In this document: positions 25,653 through 37,332 of the stretch, in pieces
Numbering within the stretch: the stretch's first letter is position 1
Layout: each line of letters starts with the position of its first letter
Source: Draconibacterium aestuarii
GTDB lineage: Bacteria; Bacteroidota; Bacteroidia; Bacteroidales; Prolixibacteraceae
Direction of reading: 5' to 3'
NCBI GenBank assembly: GCA_026671195.1
Contig: JAPOHD010000031.1
Location: 166,831 to 230,830 of the forward strand
DNA: 64,000 bases
Made by a program: the position numbers and the translations under genes
The notes under the pieces: model-generated
The model's input: the letters and a program-made list of their open reading frames with translations, nothing else
Database searches by the model: none
Told to the model about the DNA's origin: nothing

Positions 25653-26231
25653 ATGACAAATAATAAAACAAAACTACAAATTGTTGAGGCTGCCGGTACC
25701 ACTTTTAGCCGTTTTGGGTTTAAAAAAACAACCATGGATGATATTGCTTTTACTGCTGGTAAAGGTAAAAGTTCGATATATTACTATTTTAAAAACAAAG
25801 AGGAAGTTTTTGAAGCTGTAACAGAACATGAAGCTGAAATTTTGAAGGAGGAAATAAACAAAGCTTTAGCTCGAACCGAAAAGGCTACCGACAAGCTAAG
25901 AACTTACATTTATTTACGAATGAACCGGTTTACTGCAAAAGGAAACCTTTACGCTGCAATAAACGATAACTTTCTAGCCACTTTTTCTTTTATCGAGAAG
26001 ATTAGAAATAATCATCGCGAGTATGAACTCAAAATCATTTCTTCGATATTGAATCAAGGCATTGAAGAAAACGAATTTAAACCCATTAATGTTGACTTTA
26101 TAGGCAGTACCTTATTAACAGCAATGATTGGTTTTGAGCTTCCTATCCTGAAAAATCCGGATGCAAATATAGAATTTGAAAGGAAGATAAATGACATAAT
26201 GGATATGTTCTTATACGGAATATGTACCTAA
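25653..26231 (+). CDS. TetR/AcrR family transcriptional regulator
   Basis: A 192-residue repressor with the N-terminal HTH typical of TetR (IVEAAGTTFSRFGFKKTTMDDIAFTAGKGKSSIYYYFKNKEEVF, residues 9-52). The variable C-terminal ligand domain contains LTAMIGFELPILKN. It senses a small ligand, not identifiable here. The barrel-protein gene starts 87 bases downstream on the same strand, so the regulator may control itself and that gene. I saw no clear palindromic operator overlapping the promoter box at 25628. Confidence 0.9.
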   Translation: MTNNKTKLQIVEAAGTTFSRFGFKKTTMDDIAFTAGKGKSSIYYYFKNKEEVFEAVTEHEAEILKEEINKALARTEKATDKLRTYIYLRMNRFTAKGNLYAAINDNFLATFSFIEKIRNNHREYELKIISSILNQGIEENEFKPINVDFIGSTLLTAMIGFELPILKNPDANIEFERKINDIMDMFLYGICT

Positions 26232-26318
26232 AAAAATTTTGAATACAATTCGAATAATTTAGATTATTAGTCGAATAGTACTAATAATTAATAGAATAAA
26301 AACAATTAAATAAAAACG

Positions 26319-26987
26319 ATGTTACAGAAAACAGAAAAGCAATTTATACAATTGCACAAAGAAAAATCAGAAAAGAGAATAGCAAGTAGAAAGATGTTGG
26401 GCACTCTTGCATTTGTAGTATTTGCAATCGTAAGCAATGCCCAATTTCAATATGGAGTTAAAATAAACTCAGGAGCCAGCTGTCAATCGGACATGTTGGA
26501 AATTGCCAACAACTGCGATGTTCGGTTTAGCCCTGGTTTTGGGTTGGTTGGCAAATACCGGTTTACCGATGGCTTTGCTCTAAAAAGTGGGTTAGAATAC
26601 ACTCAAAAAGGAAGGAGTCTGGATAATAATGATATTTCCTTAAGTAACAAGCTACAGTACCTAAATTTGCCGATAAAGGCTGAATTCTCTGCGAGCGAAA
26701 AAGCCGGATTCAGAAATGGTCAACGTGTTTTTTTTGCAGCAGGTCCGTATTTAAGTTATTTACTTGCTGCTGACGGTGATTTAAATGATGTTGCATTCGA
26801 TTTAAAAAGCGATACCAAAGATTTTGATTTTGGGCTTTCAATGGAAATGGGTATCGAATTTCCGGTATTTACAAATAAAACTTTGCAGTTTGGATTAAAT
26901 TACGATATGGGTTTTGTTGAAGTGTATAAATCAGAACCGGATCTTCACAACAAAATGGCATCAATTAGTGTGGGGCTAATGTTCTAA
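26319..26987 (+). CDS. Outer membrane beta-barrel protein (PorT/OmpA-like fold)
   Basis: A 222-residue exported protein of the small barrel type common in Bacteroidota. The ATG at 26319 adds about 26 charged residues before a signal peptide (MLGTLAFVVFAIVSNAQ). The ATG at 26397 would give a more normal signal peptide, so the start is uncertain. The mature part shows barrel repeats GVKINSGASCQSD, GKYRFTDGFALKSGLEYTQKG, LNLPIKAEFSA, YLSYLLAADGD and a final SISVGLMF with an aromatic C terminus. It follows the TetR gene, has its own terminator behind it, and converges on yidC. Confidence 0.8.
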   Translation: MLQKTEKQFIQLHKEKSEKRIASRKMLGTLAFVVFAIVSNAQFQYGVKINSGASCQSDMLEIANNCDVRFSPGFGLVGKYRFTDGFALKSGLEYTQKGRSLDNNDISLSNKLQYLNLPIKAEFSASEKAGFRNGQRVFFAAGPYLSYLLAADGDLNDVAFDLKSDTKDFDFGLSMEMGIEFPVFTNKTLQFGLNYDMGFVEVYKSEPDLHNKMASISVGLMF

Positions 26988-27016
26988 TCTACCAAACTCT
27001 CAAAAATTACATAACA

Positions 27017-27058
27017 AAAGAGCCGGCAAAGAATTAATTTCTTGCCGGCTCTTTATTT
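27017..27058. terminator. Bidirectional terminator between the barrel gene and yidC
   Basis: AAAGAGCCGGCAA (27017-27029) pairs with TTGCCGGCTCTTT (27041-27053), with T residues on both sides. It fits both converging genes. Confidence 0.85.
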
Positions 27059-27075
27059 TTATACTTTTCTATTCC

Positions 27076-29001
27076 TTATTTTTTCTTCGGAGATTGAACA
27101 CCTCTTTGCTTAGCCATATCTTCCAAACGTTTCTGGAAGTTCGATTTTTTTGTAGGTTTCTTTTTATTGGCATGCATTTGTGCCCTTATTTTGTCCTCGT
27201 CAACAAAAGAACGAATCAAATACGTTTGGCCAATAGTAATCAGGTTAGCAAGAAAATAATAGTAACTCAAACCAGAAGGATAGTTATTCAGAATGAACAA
27301 GAACATAACGGGCATCATGTACATCATGGTTTTCATTCCCGGCATGCCCTGGCTGTTTGCTGCCGACTGATTCAAGCTTGTAGAAATAATAGTGGTAACA
27401 GTCATCAACAAACAGAACAAACTAACATGATCGCCATAAAATGGAATTGAAAAAGGCAAATTCCAAATTGAATCATATGTTGATAAATCAGCCGCCCACA
27501 AGAAACTTTCACCCCTTAACTCAATAGATGTTGGGAAGAAAAAGAACATGGCAAATAAGATCGGCATCTGCAATAACATTGGCAAACACCCTCCCATTGG
27601 ATTCACACCGGCCTTTTTGTACAGAGCCATTGTTGCCTGTTGTTTTTCCATTGCTTTATCACTACCATATTTCGCGTTGATCTCGTCTATCTCAGGCTTT
27701 AATACACGCATTTTAGCCTGCGACATATACGATTTGTATGTAAACGGGAACAACATTGTTTTGATTAAAACGGTAAGCAATAAAATGATGATACCAAAAT
27801 TATCGATAAACCTTCTTAACCAGTTAAATACAGGTATAATCAACCATTTATTAACCGGGCGTACAATGGCATAACCAAGATCTACCTGGCGTTCCATGTC
27901 CAAATTATACTGCTTTAAAGTTTGGTAGTGATTTGGTCCAAAAAAGAACTGCATACCAACAGTTTCTTGTTGAGTCCCATTATAAGGTAGTGCAATATCT
28001 GCTTTAAAATAACCTAAATAATCTTTGTTGTCTTCGTACTTGTATTTTTCCTGCTTAACCAATCCATTTGGAAAAAAATCGTCGGCTATCAGTGTTGAAC
28101 TAAAAAACAACTGCTTAAAACCAATCCACTTAATACGGGTGGTAAGGTTCTCTTCGTCAGATTTATTTTTATCGAGATTACTTACTTCATCCTCGTAAAA
28201 TTTATAGGTAATATTTGTGTAGCGTTCTTCACCCATACGAGAATAACGTTCCTGGCGCGGTACTTCAAAAGCCCACGAAAAGTTTAAATACGACTGGTTC
28301 GAAGCAATGTACTGGTTCATTCCCTGTATATTCATATCGAAATTAACCAGAAATGAATTATGCTCGAGTGTATAAATATAGTCGATGAATTTTCCGGGTT
28401 CTACTTCCAAACGAAAAGTAACAGACTCTTTTCCTCCCGGATTTTCCAGGTTGACTTTTATTTTTCCTTCGTCACCAATTTTTACTTTTGGTCCCGATAC
28501 AGTAACATTTTTCCGTCCACCCACTTGTTTGAAGTACAACTGGTCGGTTTGTATACTTCTGTTTTGTGCAAAGAAATTTAATCCAAACAAAGTTTCAGGC
28601 CCATCGAAAAGTACCAATGGCAACGAATCATGTCTTTGGAAATCTTTTAACTGGACAGAATAAATTCTTCCCCCTTTATTTGAGAAAGTAATTTTTACCT
28701 GGTTATTTTCTAATGTCGAAAACTCTTCTTCACCTACAGCTGCTACCCCAAAAACACCAAACTCATCTATTCTTGCCTGGTTTTGTCTTACTGTATCAGG
28801 TGCAATAGCAGTATTTTTCAGAGCTGCCTGCTCATCAAAAATTCTCTGTTGCTCAATTGCTCGCTGGGCTTCTACTTGTGCAATGGAATCTTTCCTGTGT
28901 TGTGCTGCCGCAATCTCATCTTTTGATGGTTGATTGATTAAGGAAAAAACAACCAAAATGGCAAAAATTAGTCCGATCCCAATTATCGATTTTTTATCCA
29001 T
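27076..29001 (-). CDS. yidC: Membrane protein insertase YidC
   Basis: A 641-residue insertase that inserts and folds inner membrane proteins with or without SecYEG. The N-terminal signal-anchor (IIGIGLIFAILVVFSLI) is followed by the large periplasmic domain (about residues 60-360). The conserved 60-kDa-insertase core then begins FGIIILLLTVLIKTMLFPFTYK, with MGGCLPMLLQMPILFAMFFFFP and SYYYFLANLITIGQTYLI later. The core arginine (RVLKPEID context) and the basic C-terminal tail (KKKPTKKSNFQKR) are present. It lies directly after pyrG on the minus strand, with three bases between them, so the two are cotranscribed. Confidence 0.97.
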   Translation of the reverse strand: MDKKSIIGIGLIFAILVVFSLINQPSKDEIAAAQHRKDSIAQVEAQRAIEQQRIFDEQAALKNTAIAPDTVRQNQARIDEFGVFGVAAVGEEEFSTLENNQVKITFSNKGGRIYSVQLKDFQRHDSLPLVLFDGPETLFGLNFFAQNRSIQTDQLYFKQVGGRKNVTVSGPKVKIGDEGKIKVNLENPGGKESVTFRLEVEPGKFIDYIYTLEHNSFLVNFDMNIQGMNQYIASNQSYLNFSWAFEVPRQERYSRMGEERYTNITYKFYEDEVSNLDKNKSDEENLTTRIKWIGFKQLFFSSTLIADDFFPNGLVKQEKYKYEDNKDYLGYFKADIALPYNGTQQETVGMQFFFGPNHYQTLKQYNLDMERQVDLGYAIVRPVNKWLIIPVFNWLRRFIDNFGIIILLLTVLIKTMLFPFTYKSYMSQAKMRVLKPEIDEINAKYGSDKAMEKQQATMALYKKAGVNPMGGCLPMLLQMPILFAMFFFFPTSIELRGESFLWAADLSTYDSIWNLPFSIPFYGDHVSLFCLLMTVTTIISTSLNQSAANSQGMPGMKTMMYMMPVMFLFILNNYPSGLSYYYFLANLITIGQTYLIRSFVDEDKIRAQMHANKKKPTKKSNFQKRLEDMAKQRGVQSPKKK

Positions 29002-29004
29002 ATT

Positions 29005-31066
<2,062 letters not shown>

Positions 31067-32065
31067 TCATTTGATATTTGAATATTTTGTTTTGTATTCT
31101 TCAACCCTTAATTCTTTCTTTTTAATTACTTCGCTTTGAATTGCCTGTATTTTTTCGTTGGCAATAATTTGGTTTTCAGCGTCTTTAATAGCCGACTGAT
31201 TCTTACTGATTTTATTTTTATTCGACTTCAAGCTATTCAAATTCTTTTTGCGTTCATTCTCTACTTCTTTTACCTTTTCTTTGATCAAATAATATTCTTC
31301 CGATTTCTTTTTGGTATTCCGAAGTGCTCCCTTAGCCATTTGCAGCCTTTCTTCAATTCCTTCCAATTCTCTGGTCAACACTTTAGTATCGTATTTATGT
31401 TGATCTATTTCTGTGTCGTATCGTCCAATTGACTTATCAAGTTGTTTGATGGCACGTTTAGAATCTTTAAGAATATCCTCTTGTTTTTTCAATTCCTTTT
31501 CTTCCGACTCGACTTGTTCAGCAACAACAATCTTGTAGGTTTCTACACCAAACTGTCTGATATATTCTTTAATGGTATTCAGATTATCCACCGAAGTATT
31601 GGCTTCAGATATAAAAACAGAATCGGCATATTTAATGAATGAATTGACATAAACTCCGGAATCGACAGCCGAAATTTTTGCAATTACATCAAGATATAAA
31701 TTTGAAATATCTTCGTGTACCACATTGAATGCTATCAGTTCATTGCCGGCTCGTTCTTCTATTTTTAAAGACCGTTTGGAGTAGACTTTCTTATCATCTG
31801 AAAATATATTTGAAATGCCCATAAAAGCTTTTTCAAATGTTTGAGTTGTACCTTTTGTTGCAAATTCAAAGATAGAACGTTCATTGATGAATTTTTCCCA
31901 CTCTTTTGTCACTGATTTCGCTGAACTTTCGGGAATAAATACAGTAAATGCAGTTTGGATTCCCTCAGACATTTCCTTTTCCGAAACTTCAACCTCGACT
32001 TTTTCCTGCGCTTCAGCAACAACACAAGCCAGGAAAATAAGTAACAATGCTAAATGTTTTTTCAT
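31067..32065 (-). CDS. Exported coiled-coil protein of unknown function
   Basis: A 332-residue exported protein I do not recognise. The signal peptide is HLALLLIFLACVVAEAQ. The body is mostly predicted helix. Residues about 170-330 look like a long coiled coil rich in Lys, Glu and Gln (SEEKELKKQEDILKDSKRAIKQL, RKKNLNSLKSNKNKISKNQSAIKDAE). The N-terminal third is less charged and may fold (VSEKEMSEGIQTAFTVFIPESS). Such proteins are sometimes periplasmic spacers or stress proteins, but nothing here fixes a function. It stands between the flavodoxin gene and pyrG on the minus strand, more than 200 bases from either. Confidence 0.75.
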   Translation of the reverse strand: MKKHLALLLIFLACVVAEAQEKVEVEVSEKEMSEGIQTAFTVFIPESSAKSVTKEWEKFINERSIFEFATKGTTQTFEKAFMGISNIFSDDKKVYSKRSLKIEERAGNELIAFNVVHEDISNLYLDVIAKISAVDSGVYVNSFIKYADSVFISEANTSVDNLNTIKEYIRQFGVETYKIVVAEQVESEEKELKKQEDILKDSKRAIKQLDKSIGRYDTEIDQHKYDTKVLTRELEGIEERLQMAKGALRNTKKKSEEYYLIKEKVKEVENERKKNLNSLKSNKNKISKNQSAIKDAENQIIANEKIQAIQSEVIKKKELRVEEYKTKYSNIK

Positions 32066-32214
32066 ATAAATTGATGATTAATGTTTACAATTTAATTAGA
32101 TGATTTTTGCCAATCATTTACGATTATAAACAATTTTATTTGCCATAAGTTTTGATTAGGTTACAATTGACTATCGAAGAGAATAAACGCGAATGCATTT
32201 TTAAGGTTTAAACT

Positions 32215-32249
32215 AAAAAGGCTGCTCTTCATATTGAAAAACAGCCTTT
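32215..32249 (-). terminator. Terminator of the flavodoxin gene
   Basis: On the minus strand AAAGGCTG pairs with CAGCCTTT around a long A/T-rich loop, and TTAG follows. It lies 22 bases past the stop codon at 32271. Confidence 0.6.
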
Positions 32250-32270
32250 AAGTGCAAATAGAAAACTCTA

Positions 32271-32777
32271 TTATAAGAATTCTTTTTTAAGTTGTTGTAC
32301 CCACTTTGCTACACGATCGTTTGTTAATCGTGCCTGGTTTTCCTGATCCAGGGCTAATCCAACAAATACATCCCCGCGTTGCGCTTTCGACGATTCATAG
32401 TTGTAACCTTCAATTGAAGTCTGCCCTACTATTGCAGCGCCACATCCCTCGAGTATTTCAGCCAGAAGTCCAATCGCATCACAGTAATTTTCAGGATATC
32501 CTTTTTGATCGCCCAAACCAAATATGGCAAACGTTTTTTTCGACAAATCCATTTCTTCAAGATCAGGAACAAACTCGTCCCAGTAATTTGGTAATTCGCC
32601 ATCGAACCAGGTTGGGGCACTCACAATAAAGTTGTCGTATCTTTCCAACGCCTCTTTGCTCAGTTCTTCCGCATTAACAACATCTATTTCCTTTTCCCCA
32701 AAAGCAATAATCACTTTTTCAGCTACCTTTTTCGACTTCTGTGTGTTGAAGCTATATATAATTGCGGTTTTATTCAT
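32271..32777 (-). CDS. fldA: Flavodoxin
   Basis: A 168-residue long-chain flavodoxin, an FMN electron carrier. The phosphate-binding loop reads YSFNTQKSKKVAE, where canonical flavodoxins have S/T-x-T-G-N/K-T. It is therefore an atypical loop, but one I have seen in Bacteroidota relatives. The later SAPTWFDGELPNYWDEF (first FMN-contact loop) and FGLGDQKGYPENYCDAIG (second loop) are typical and include the 20-residue insertion of the long-chain type. It is a single gene with its own terminator, downstream of the dehydrogenase genes. A likely job is to give electrons to a reductase or oxidoreductase; none is adjacent. Confidence 0.9.
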   Translation of the reverse strand: MNKTAIIYSFNTQKSKKVAEKVIIAFGEKEIDVVNAEELSKEALERYDNFIVSAPTWFDGELPNYWDEFVPDLEEMDLSKKTFAIFGLGDQKGYPENYCDAIGLLAEILEGCGAAIVGQTSIEGYNYESSKAQRGDVFVGLALDQENQARLTNDRVAKWVQQLKKEFL

Positions 32778-32855
32778 CTTATTTAAATTTTTATTGATTA
32801 ATGAAACAGAAGGAACTTGTATGATTTTAACCTTTGTCGTTTCATGGTATCAAAT

Positions 32856-34904
32856 TTAGTATTCACTTAATTCTTTTGCTGCTTTGTAAATCCGCTCTGT
32901 ATTCGGAAGAATAGCCTGCTCTAAAATACGGTTAAATCCAACCGGAGTAAATGGCGATCCAACACGTTTAACAGGCGCATCTAAATCTTCGAAGGCTTTT
33001 TCAGTGATAATTGCACTTAATTCGCCACCAAAACCACCAAACACTTTATCTTCATGAACAATCAACACCTTATTCGTTTTTCTTACCGAGTTAAGAATTG
33101 TCTCTTCATCAAGTGGTATCAACGAACGTAAATCAATTACTTCAACACTTACACCTTCATCGGCTAATTTATTAGCAGCCTCTATACTTAAATGTGTTGT
33201 ATTTCCATAGGTAATCAGAGTTAAATCATCTCCATCTCTTCGAACACGAGCTTTTCCAAAGGGTACTTCAAAATCATCAGGAACAACAGTTGCCGCTTTG
33301 GGATCCTGGTAGAGCGCTTTCGGCTCCATAAACATCGTTAATCCTTCTGAGCGTATGGAAGTGCGTAATAATCCTGCTGCATCATCGGCAAACGAGGGAT
33401 AAACAATTCGAACTCCAGGAATTGCTGCCAGCGAACCTTCAATGTTTTGCGAGTGGTACATTCCTCCGCCAATATACCCCCCCGAAGCCAGGCGAATGGT
33501 AATGTTTGGTGAAAATTTACCGTTCGATCGCCAGAGGTCGTGACTGGTATCGATATACTGTTCCATTGCCGGCCAAAAATAATCGGCAAACTCAGCTCCT
33601 TCAATAACCACGCGGATTTTATCGCTAAACCGCGACATTCCGTTTGCAGTTCCCATTATAAAATCTTCGGCAATTGGAGCATTAAAAACCCGTTTCTCAC
33701 CAAATTCCTGTTGCATACCTTTCGACACGTTGAAAATGCCACCTTTGTCTTTGTTGGCCATGTCTTGGCCCCAAATAAACGTATCAGGATTGTATCTGAA
33801 CTCGGCTTTTAAGGTTTCGTTTAAAGCTGTAATTAATTTTTTCTTATCGCCAGTTTCCGAGTGTAATCCTTCCGGATATTTTGTAGAAACCATTGGCTCA
33901 GAAAAAACAAAATCGTGAATTGATTCAGGATCCGGATCCGGCGCACCCATAGCAGCTTTATGTGCTGCTTTGATTACCGTTTTTGTTTCCGCTTCAATGG
34001 CCAGTAGCTCTTCTTCTTTAAAACGATCGTAACGCAGCAGCAACCTTCTAAACTTGGCAAGCGGATCGTATTCAACAACATAGTTTCTTTCCGCATCTGA
34101 ACGATACAGCAAATGATCGTCTGAATTTGAATGCGAGCCCATTCGCACACAGTTGGCCTGCAATAAAACGGGTTTGCTTTCTTCAATGGCAAAGCGCTTC
34201 GCTTCAGCCATAGCATTCATCGAATCGAATATATCTTTTCCATTACAATGTATAATCCGTAAATTTTTAAAACCAATAAAGTTATTCGCCACCTTACGTT
34301 GCGCTGTCTGATCTTTTTTCGGTACCGAAATTCCATAACCATTATCCTGAACCACAAAAATCACAGGTAATTCTTCTTTATCGGCACCGTTTATAGCTTC
34401 GTAAACATATCCTTCACTAACCGAAGATTCCCCCTGATTACTAATGGCAACTGTTTTTTCGCCATAATATTTAATAGCACGCGCAGTGCCAACTGCATGT
34501 AAGGTATGATTACCGGTAGCCGATGACACACTGTGAATATTCCATTCAGGTTTTGCCAGGTGATTCGACATGTGACGTCCCCCACTTGAAGGATCAGTTG
34601 CTTTGGAAATACCATTCAAAATGATTTCTTCGGCTGTCATTCCGCTTGAGAGTGCTGTCAGCATATCGCGGTAATACAGATACATATGATCTTTTTCCTT
34701 TTCAAAATACTGACCAACTGCCAGTTGAATTCCATCGTGCCCTGCATATGGTGCATGATACGACCATCCAATAGCCTGTTTTAAATAATTTGGTGCTTTT
34801 TCATCTATTGCTCGACCAATGGTCAAGAGTCTGTACCATTTCTCCAAGGTTTCTTTTGGAGTATTTTTTATAGTATGAATTTTTGGAATTTTTAAGTCTT
34901 TCAT
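32856..34904 (-). CDS. 2-oxoacid dehydrogenase E1, fused alpha and beta subunits
   Basis: A 682-residue fused E1 of the branched-chain 2-oxoacid dehydrogenase type. Residues about 1-320 are the alpha part, with YYRDMLTALSSGM, GGRHMSNHLAKPEWN and the thiamine-diphosphate stretch ending NGYGISVP. The beta part follows (RVFNAPIAEDFIMGTANGMS, EGAEFADYFWPAMEQ, GGYIGGGMYHSQNIEG, and the C-terminal TKANKVLIVHEDKVFGGFGGE-type domain). The usual GDG of the thiamine motif reads Gly158-Glu159-Ser160. The next gene is its E2 partner, five bases upstream on the same strand (E2 first). No E3 gene is visible. Substrates are probably branched-chain 2-oxoacids or 2-oxoisovalerate, inferred from the family. 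Confidence 0.9.
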   Translation of the reverse strand: MKDLKIPKIHTIKNTPKETLEKWYRLLTIGRAIDEKAPNYLKQAIGWSYHAPYAGHDGIQLAVGQYFEKEKDHMYLYYRDMLTALSSGMTAEEIILNGISKATDPSSGGRHMSNHLAKPEWNIHSVSSATGNHTLHAVGTARAIKYYGEKTVAISNQGESSVSEGYVYEAINGADKEELPVIFVVQDNGYGISVPKKDQTAQRKVANNFIGFKNLRIIHCNGKDIFDSMNAMAEAKRFAIEESKPVLLQANCVRMGSHSNSDDHLLYRSDAERNYVVEYDPLAKFRRLLLRYDRFKEEELLAIEAETKTVIKAAHKAAMGAPDPDPESIHDFVFSEPMVSTKYPEGLHSETGDKKKLITALNETLKAEFRYNPDTFIWGQDMANKDKGGIFNVSKGMQQEFGEKRVFNAPIAEDFIMGTANGMSRFSDKIRVVIEGAEFADYFWPAMEQYIDTSHDLWRSNGKFSPNITIRLASGGYIGGGMYHSQNIEGSLAAIPGVRIVYPSFADDAAGLLRTSIRSEGLTMFMEPKALYQDPKAATVVPDDFEVPFGKARVRRDGDDLTLITYGNTTHLSIEAANKLADEGVSVEVIDLRSLIPLDEETILNSVRKTNKVLIVHEDKVFGGFGGELSAIITEKAFEDLDAPVKRVGSPFTPVGFNRILEQAILPNTERIYKAAKELSEY

Positions 34905-34909
34905 CGTAA

Positions 34910-36202
34910 TTATATTGCGCGGTTTGTATCAAATTGTTCCAGTAAATCAGCAATTCGACGTAAGAAGGCTCCCCCCAAAGCTCCATCAATAATACGGTGG
35001 TCATACGACAGAGATAAATACATTTTATGACGGATGGCAATTACATCGCCGCTCGGAGTTTCCAAAACAGCCGGTTTCTTTTCAATAATCCCGGTTGCCA
35101 AAATTGCAACCTGGGGCTGACTAATAATTGGTGTTCCGATAATATTTCCAAACGAACCAAAATTAGTGATAGTAAAAGTGCCTCCCTGAATATCTGATGG
35201 ATCTAATTTATTTGTACGGGCAGCATTTGCCAAACGATTCAATTCTTTTGAAAGTCCGACTAAATTTTTCTGTTCAGCATTTTTAATGACAGGAACAATA
35301 AGGTTACCATCTGGTTTAGCAACAGCAATACCTACATTTATATTCTTCTTCATGATAATCTTATCACCATCAACCGAAGAATTTACCAACGGATATTCTG
35401 CAAGTGCTGCAGCTACAGCCTCAGTAAATATGGGCATAAAAGTAATTTTGTCACCATATTTTTCCTGGAAAGCATTTTTGTTCTTATTTCGCCAAAGAAC
35501 CAGTTCAGTTACATCAGCTTCAACAACTGAAGTTACGTGCGGTGAAACCTGCTTCGACATAACCATGTGGTCTGCTATTAATTTCCGAACCCGGTCCATT
35601 TCAATAACAGCATCTTCAGAGCCTATTGAAACAGGCATTGGTGCTTTTCGTTCAACAGCAGAAGCAGTGGCGCTTGTGGCTATCTGTTTTGTGTCAGGTT
35701 TAGCCTTTGCTTTATTTTCTAAAAAGGTAAGTATATCTTTCTTCTGAACTCGTCCACCAGCACCAGAACCTTCTATCGCTTCCAGTTCTTCCAATGAAAC
35801 GTTTTCCTCTTTAGCAATGGTTTTAACCAAAGGCGAGTAAAACCGATTTGAAAGCTTCCTGCTTTCATCCACAGAACTTTCCTCATTAACCGAAGCGGCT
35901 GGTGTTCTTTTACTTTCCGGTATTTCCGGAGCTTCTTCAGAGGTGGATTCCTCTTCCTCTCCATCCATACTAATAACGGCTAACACCTCTCCAACAGCCA
36001 CTAAACTTTCTTCCGGGAATAATATTTTTGTAATAACTCCGTCAACCGGAGAAGGGATTTCAGAGTCTACCTTATCGGTAGCAACTTCGAACAACATGTC
36101 GTCCTCTTCAACTGTATCTCCCTCTTTTACAAACCATTTAGTGATTGTACCTTCCTGGATACTCTCACCTAATTTGGGCATAACAATGTTAAAACTTGCC
36201 AT
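34910..36202 (-). CDS. 2-oxoacid dehydrogenase E2, dihydrolipoamide acyltransferase
   Basis: A 430-residue E2 with one N-terminal lipoyl domain (lipoyl lysine Lys44 in ATDKVDSEIP), an acidic Glu-rich linker, and a peripheral-subunit-binding domain (SPLVKTIAKEENVSLEELEAIEGSGAGGRV, about residues 120-155). The C-terminal acyltransferase domain carries the catalytic SLSYDHRIIDG. It transfers the acyl group from E1 to CoA. It is the first gene of a two-gene unit with the fused E1, separated by five bases, so the two proteins should be made in balance. A separate E3 (lipoamide dehydrogenase) must be encoded elsewhere. Confidence 0.92.
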   Translation of the reverse strand: MASFNIVMPKLGESIQEGTITKWFVKEGDTVEEDDMLFEVATDKVDSEIPSPVDGVITKILFPEESLVAVGEVLAVISMDGEEEESTSEEAPEIPESKRTPAASVNEESSVDESRKLSNRFYSPLVKTIAKEENVSLEELEAIEGSGAGGRVQKKDILTFLENKAKAKPDTKQIATSATASAVERKAPMPVSIGSEDAVIEMDRVRKLIADHMVMSKQVSPHVTSVVEADVTELVLWRNKNKNAFQEKYGDKITFMPIFTEAVAAALAEYPLVNSSVDGDKIIMKKNINVGIAVAKPDGNLIVPVIKNAEQKNLVGLSKELNRLANAARTNKLDPSDIQGGTFTITNFGSFGNIIGTPIISQPQVAILATGIIEKKPAVLETPSGDVIAIRHKMYLSLSYDHRIIDGALGGAFLRRIADLLEQFDTNRAI

Positions 36203-36420
36203 AATCTTATAATCTTTAAATCTATTTTGCTATTTGCACTTTCAACAACAGAACACAAATTGAAATGTTCACATTGCAATTCTATTTTTTAGCAAAATTA
36301 AGTTTTAAAGAATACCCATGGCAACATCTACCACAAAAACATACTAAATAGTATTTATCTTCGATAGATTATATCTAAGAAAAAGGGTGGATTAAAATCT
36401 ACTGGATACACAAAGGTAAA

Positions 36421-37332
36421 TTACAATTGTAACCCACCAATTATTTCGTTAACCGACTGCATATTATGGCGTTTCATATAATCTTCGATACCTTCTACAA
36501 TCTTCAGCGGAATCATCGGATCTGTGAAAATTGCAGTACCTACCTGGATAACTGACGCACCAGCCAACATAAATTCGATGGCATCGGCAGCATTCATAAT
36601 ACCACCAATTCCAACAACCGGTATTTTAACTGCATTAGCCACTTGCCAAACCATGCGAAGTGCAATTGGTTTAATCGCCGGTCCTGACAAACCACCTGTA
36701 ATTGTTGACAGTTTTGGAGTACGCGATTCAGCATCAATTGCCATTGCCAGAAAAGTATTTACCAAAGAAACAGAATCGGCACCCTGCCCTTCAACTGCTT
36801 TTGCAATCTCAGTAATATCGGTAACATTTGGCGAAAGTTTTACAATCATGGTTTTATTGTAAACTTTTCGAACCTCGCGAGTTACCATTTCTGCCCCCGG
36901 ACATGTTACTCCAAAAGCCATTCCGCCTTCTTTTACATTTGGACACGAAATATTTAGTTCAATGGCCTGAATATTATCAAGTTCGTTAACCTTCTCTGTT
37001 AAAGCAATATAATCTTCAACTGTAGAACCGTTTACATTAATAATTAACTGCGTATCGTAATCTTTTATTTCGGGATAAATATTATCAATAAAATAGTCAA
37101 TCCCTTTGTTTTGTAGTCCAACGGCATTTAACATCCCCGATGGGGTCTCTGCCATTCGCGGATATGCATTACCATCACGATTTTTAAGGGTTGTCCCTTT
37201 TAAAAAATGCCCACCAAGTAATCCCGGGTCGTAAAATTCAGCTATTTCTCTTGCAAAGCCACATGTTCCCGAAGCCAATGTTACCGGGTTTTTAAACTCT
37301 AAATTGTGTAATTTAACCTTTAAATTTACCAT
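36421..37332 (-). CDS. pyrD: Dihydroorotate dehydrogenase, class 1B catalytic subunit
   Basis: A 303-residue class 1B enzyme that oxidises dihydroorotate to orotate, passing electrons to NAD through PyrK. The catalytic base is Cys130 in the NISCPNVK motif. FMN contacts appear as [10 protein letters not shown] at the N terminus, [24 protein letters not shown], and [31 protein letters not shown] near the end. It overlaps the pyrK stop region by seven bases (37326-37332), so the two form one transcript with pyrK first. Class 1B enzymes need this partner, and it is present. Confidence 0.95.
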   Translation of the reverse strand: MVNLKVKLHNLEFKNPVTLASGTCGFAREIAEFYDPGLLGGHFLKGTTLKNRDGNAYPRMAETPSGMLNAVGLQNKGIDYFIDNIYPEIKDYDTQLIINVNGSTVEDYIALTEKVNELDNIQAIELNISCPNVKEGGMAFGVTCPGAEMVTREVRKVYNKTMIVKLSPNVTDITEIAKAVEGQGADSVSLVNTFLAMAIDAESRTPKLSTITGGLSGPAIKPIALRMVWQVANAVKIPVVGIGGIMNAADAIEFMLAGASVIQVGTAIFTDPMIPLKIVEGIEDYMKRHNMQSVNEIIGGLQL

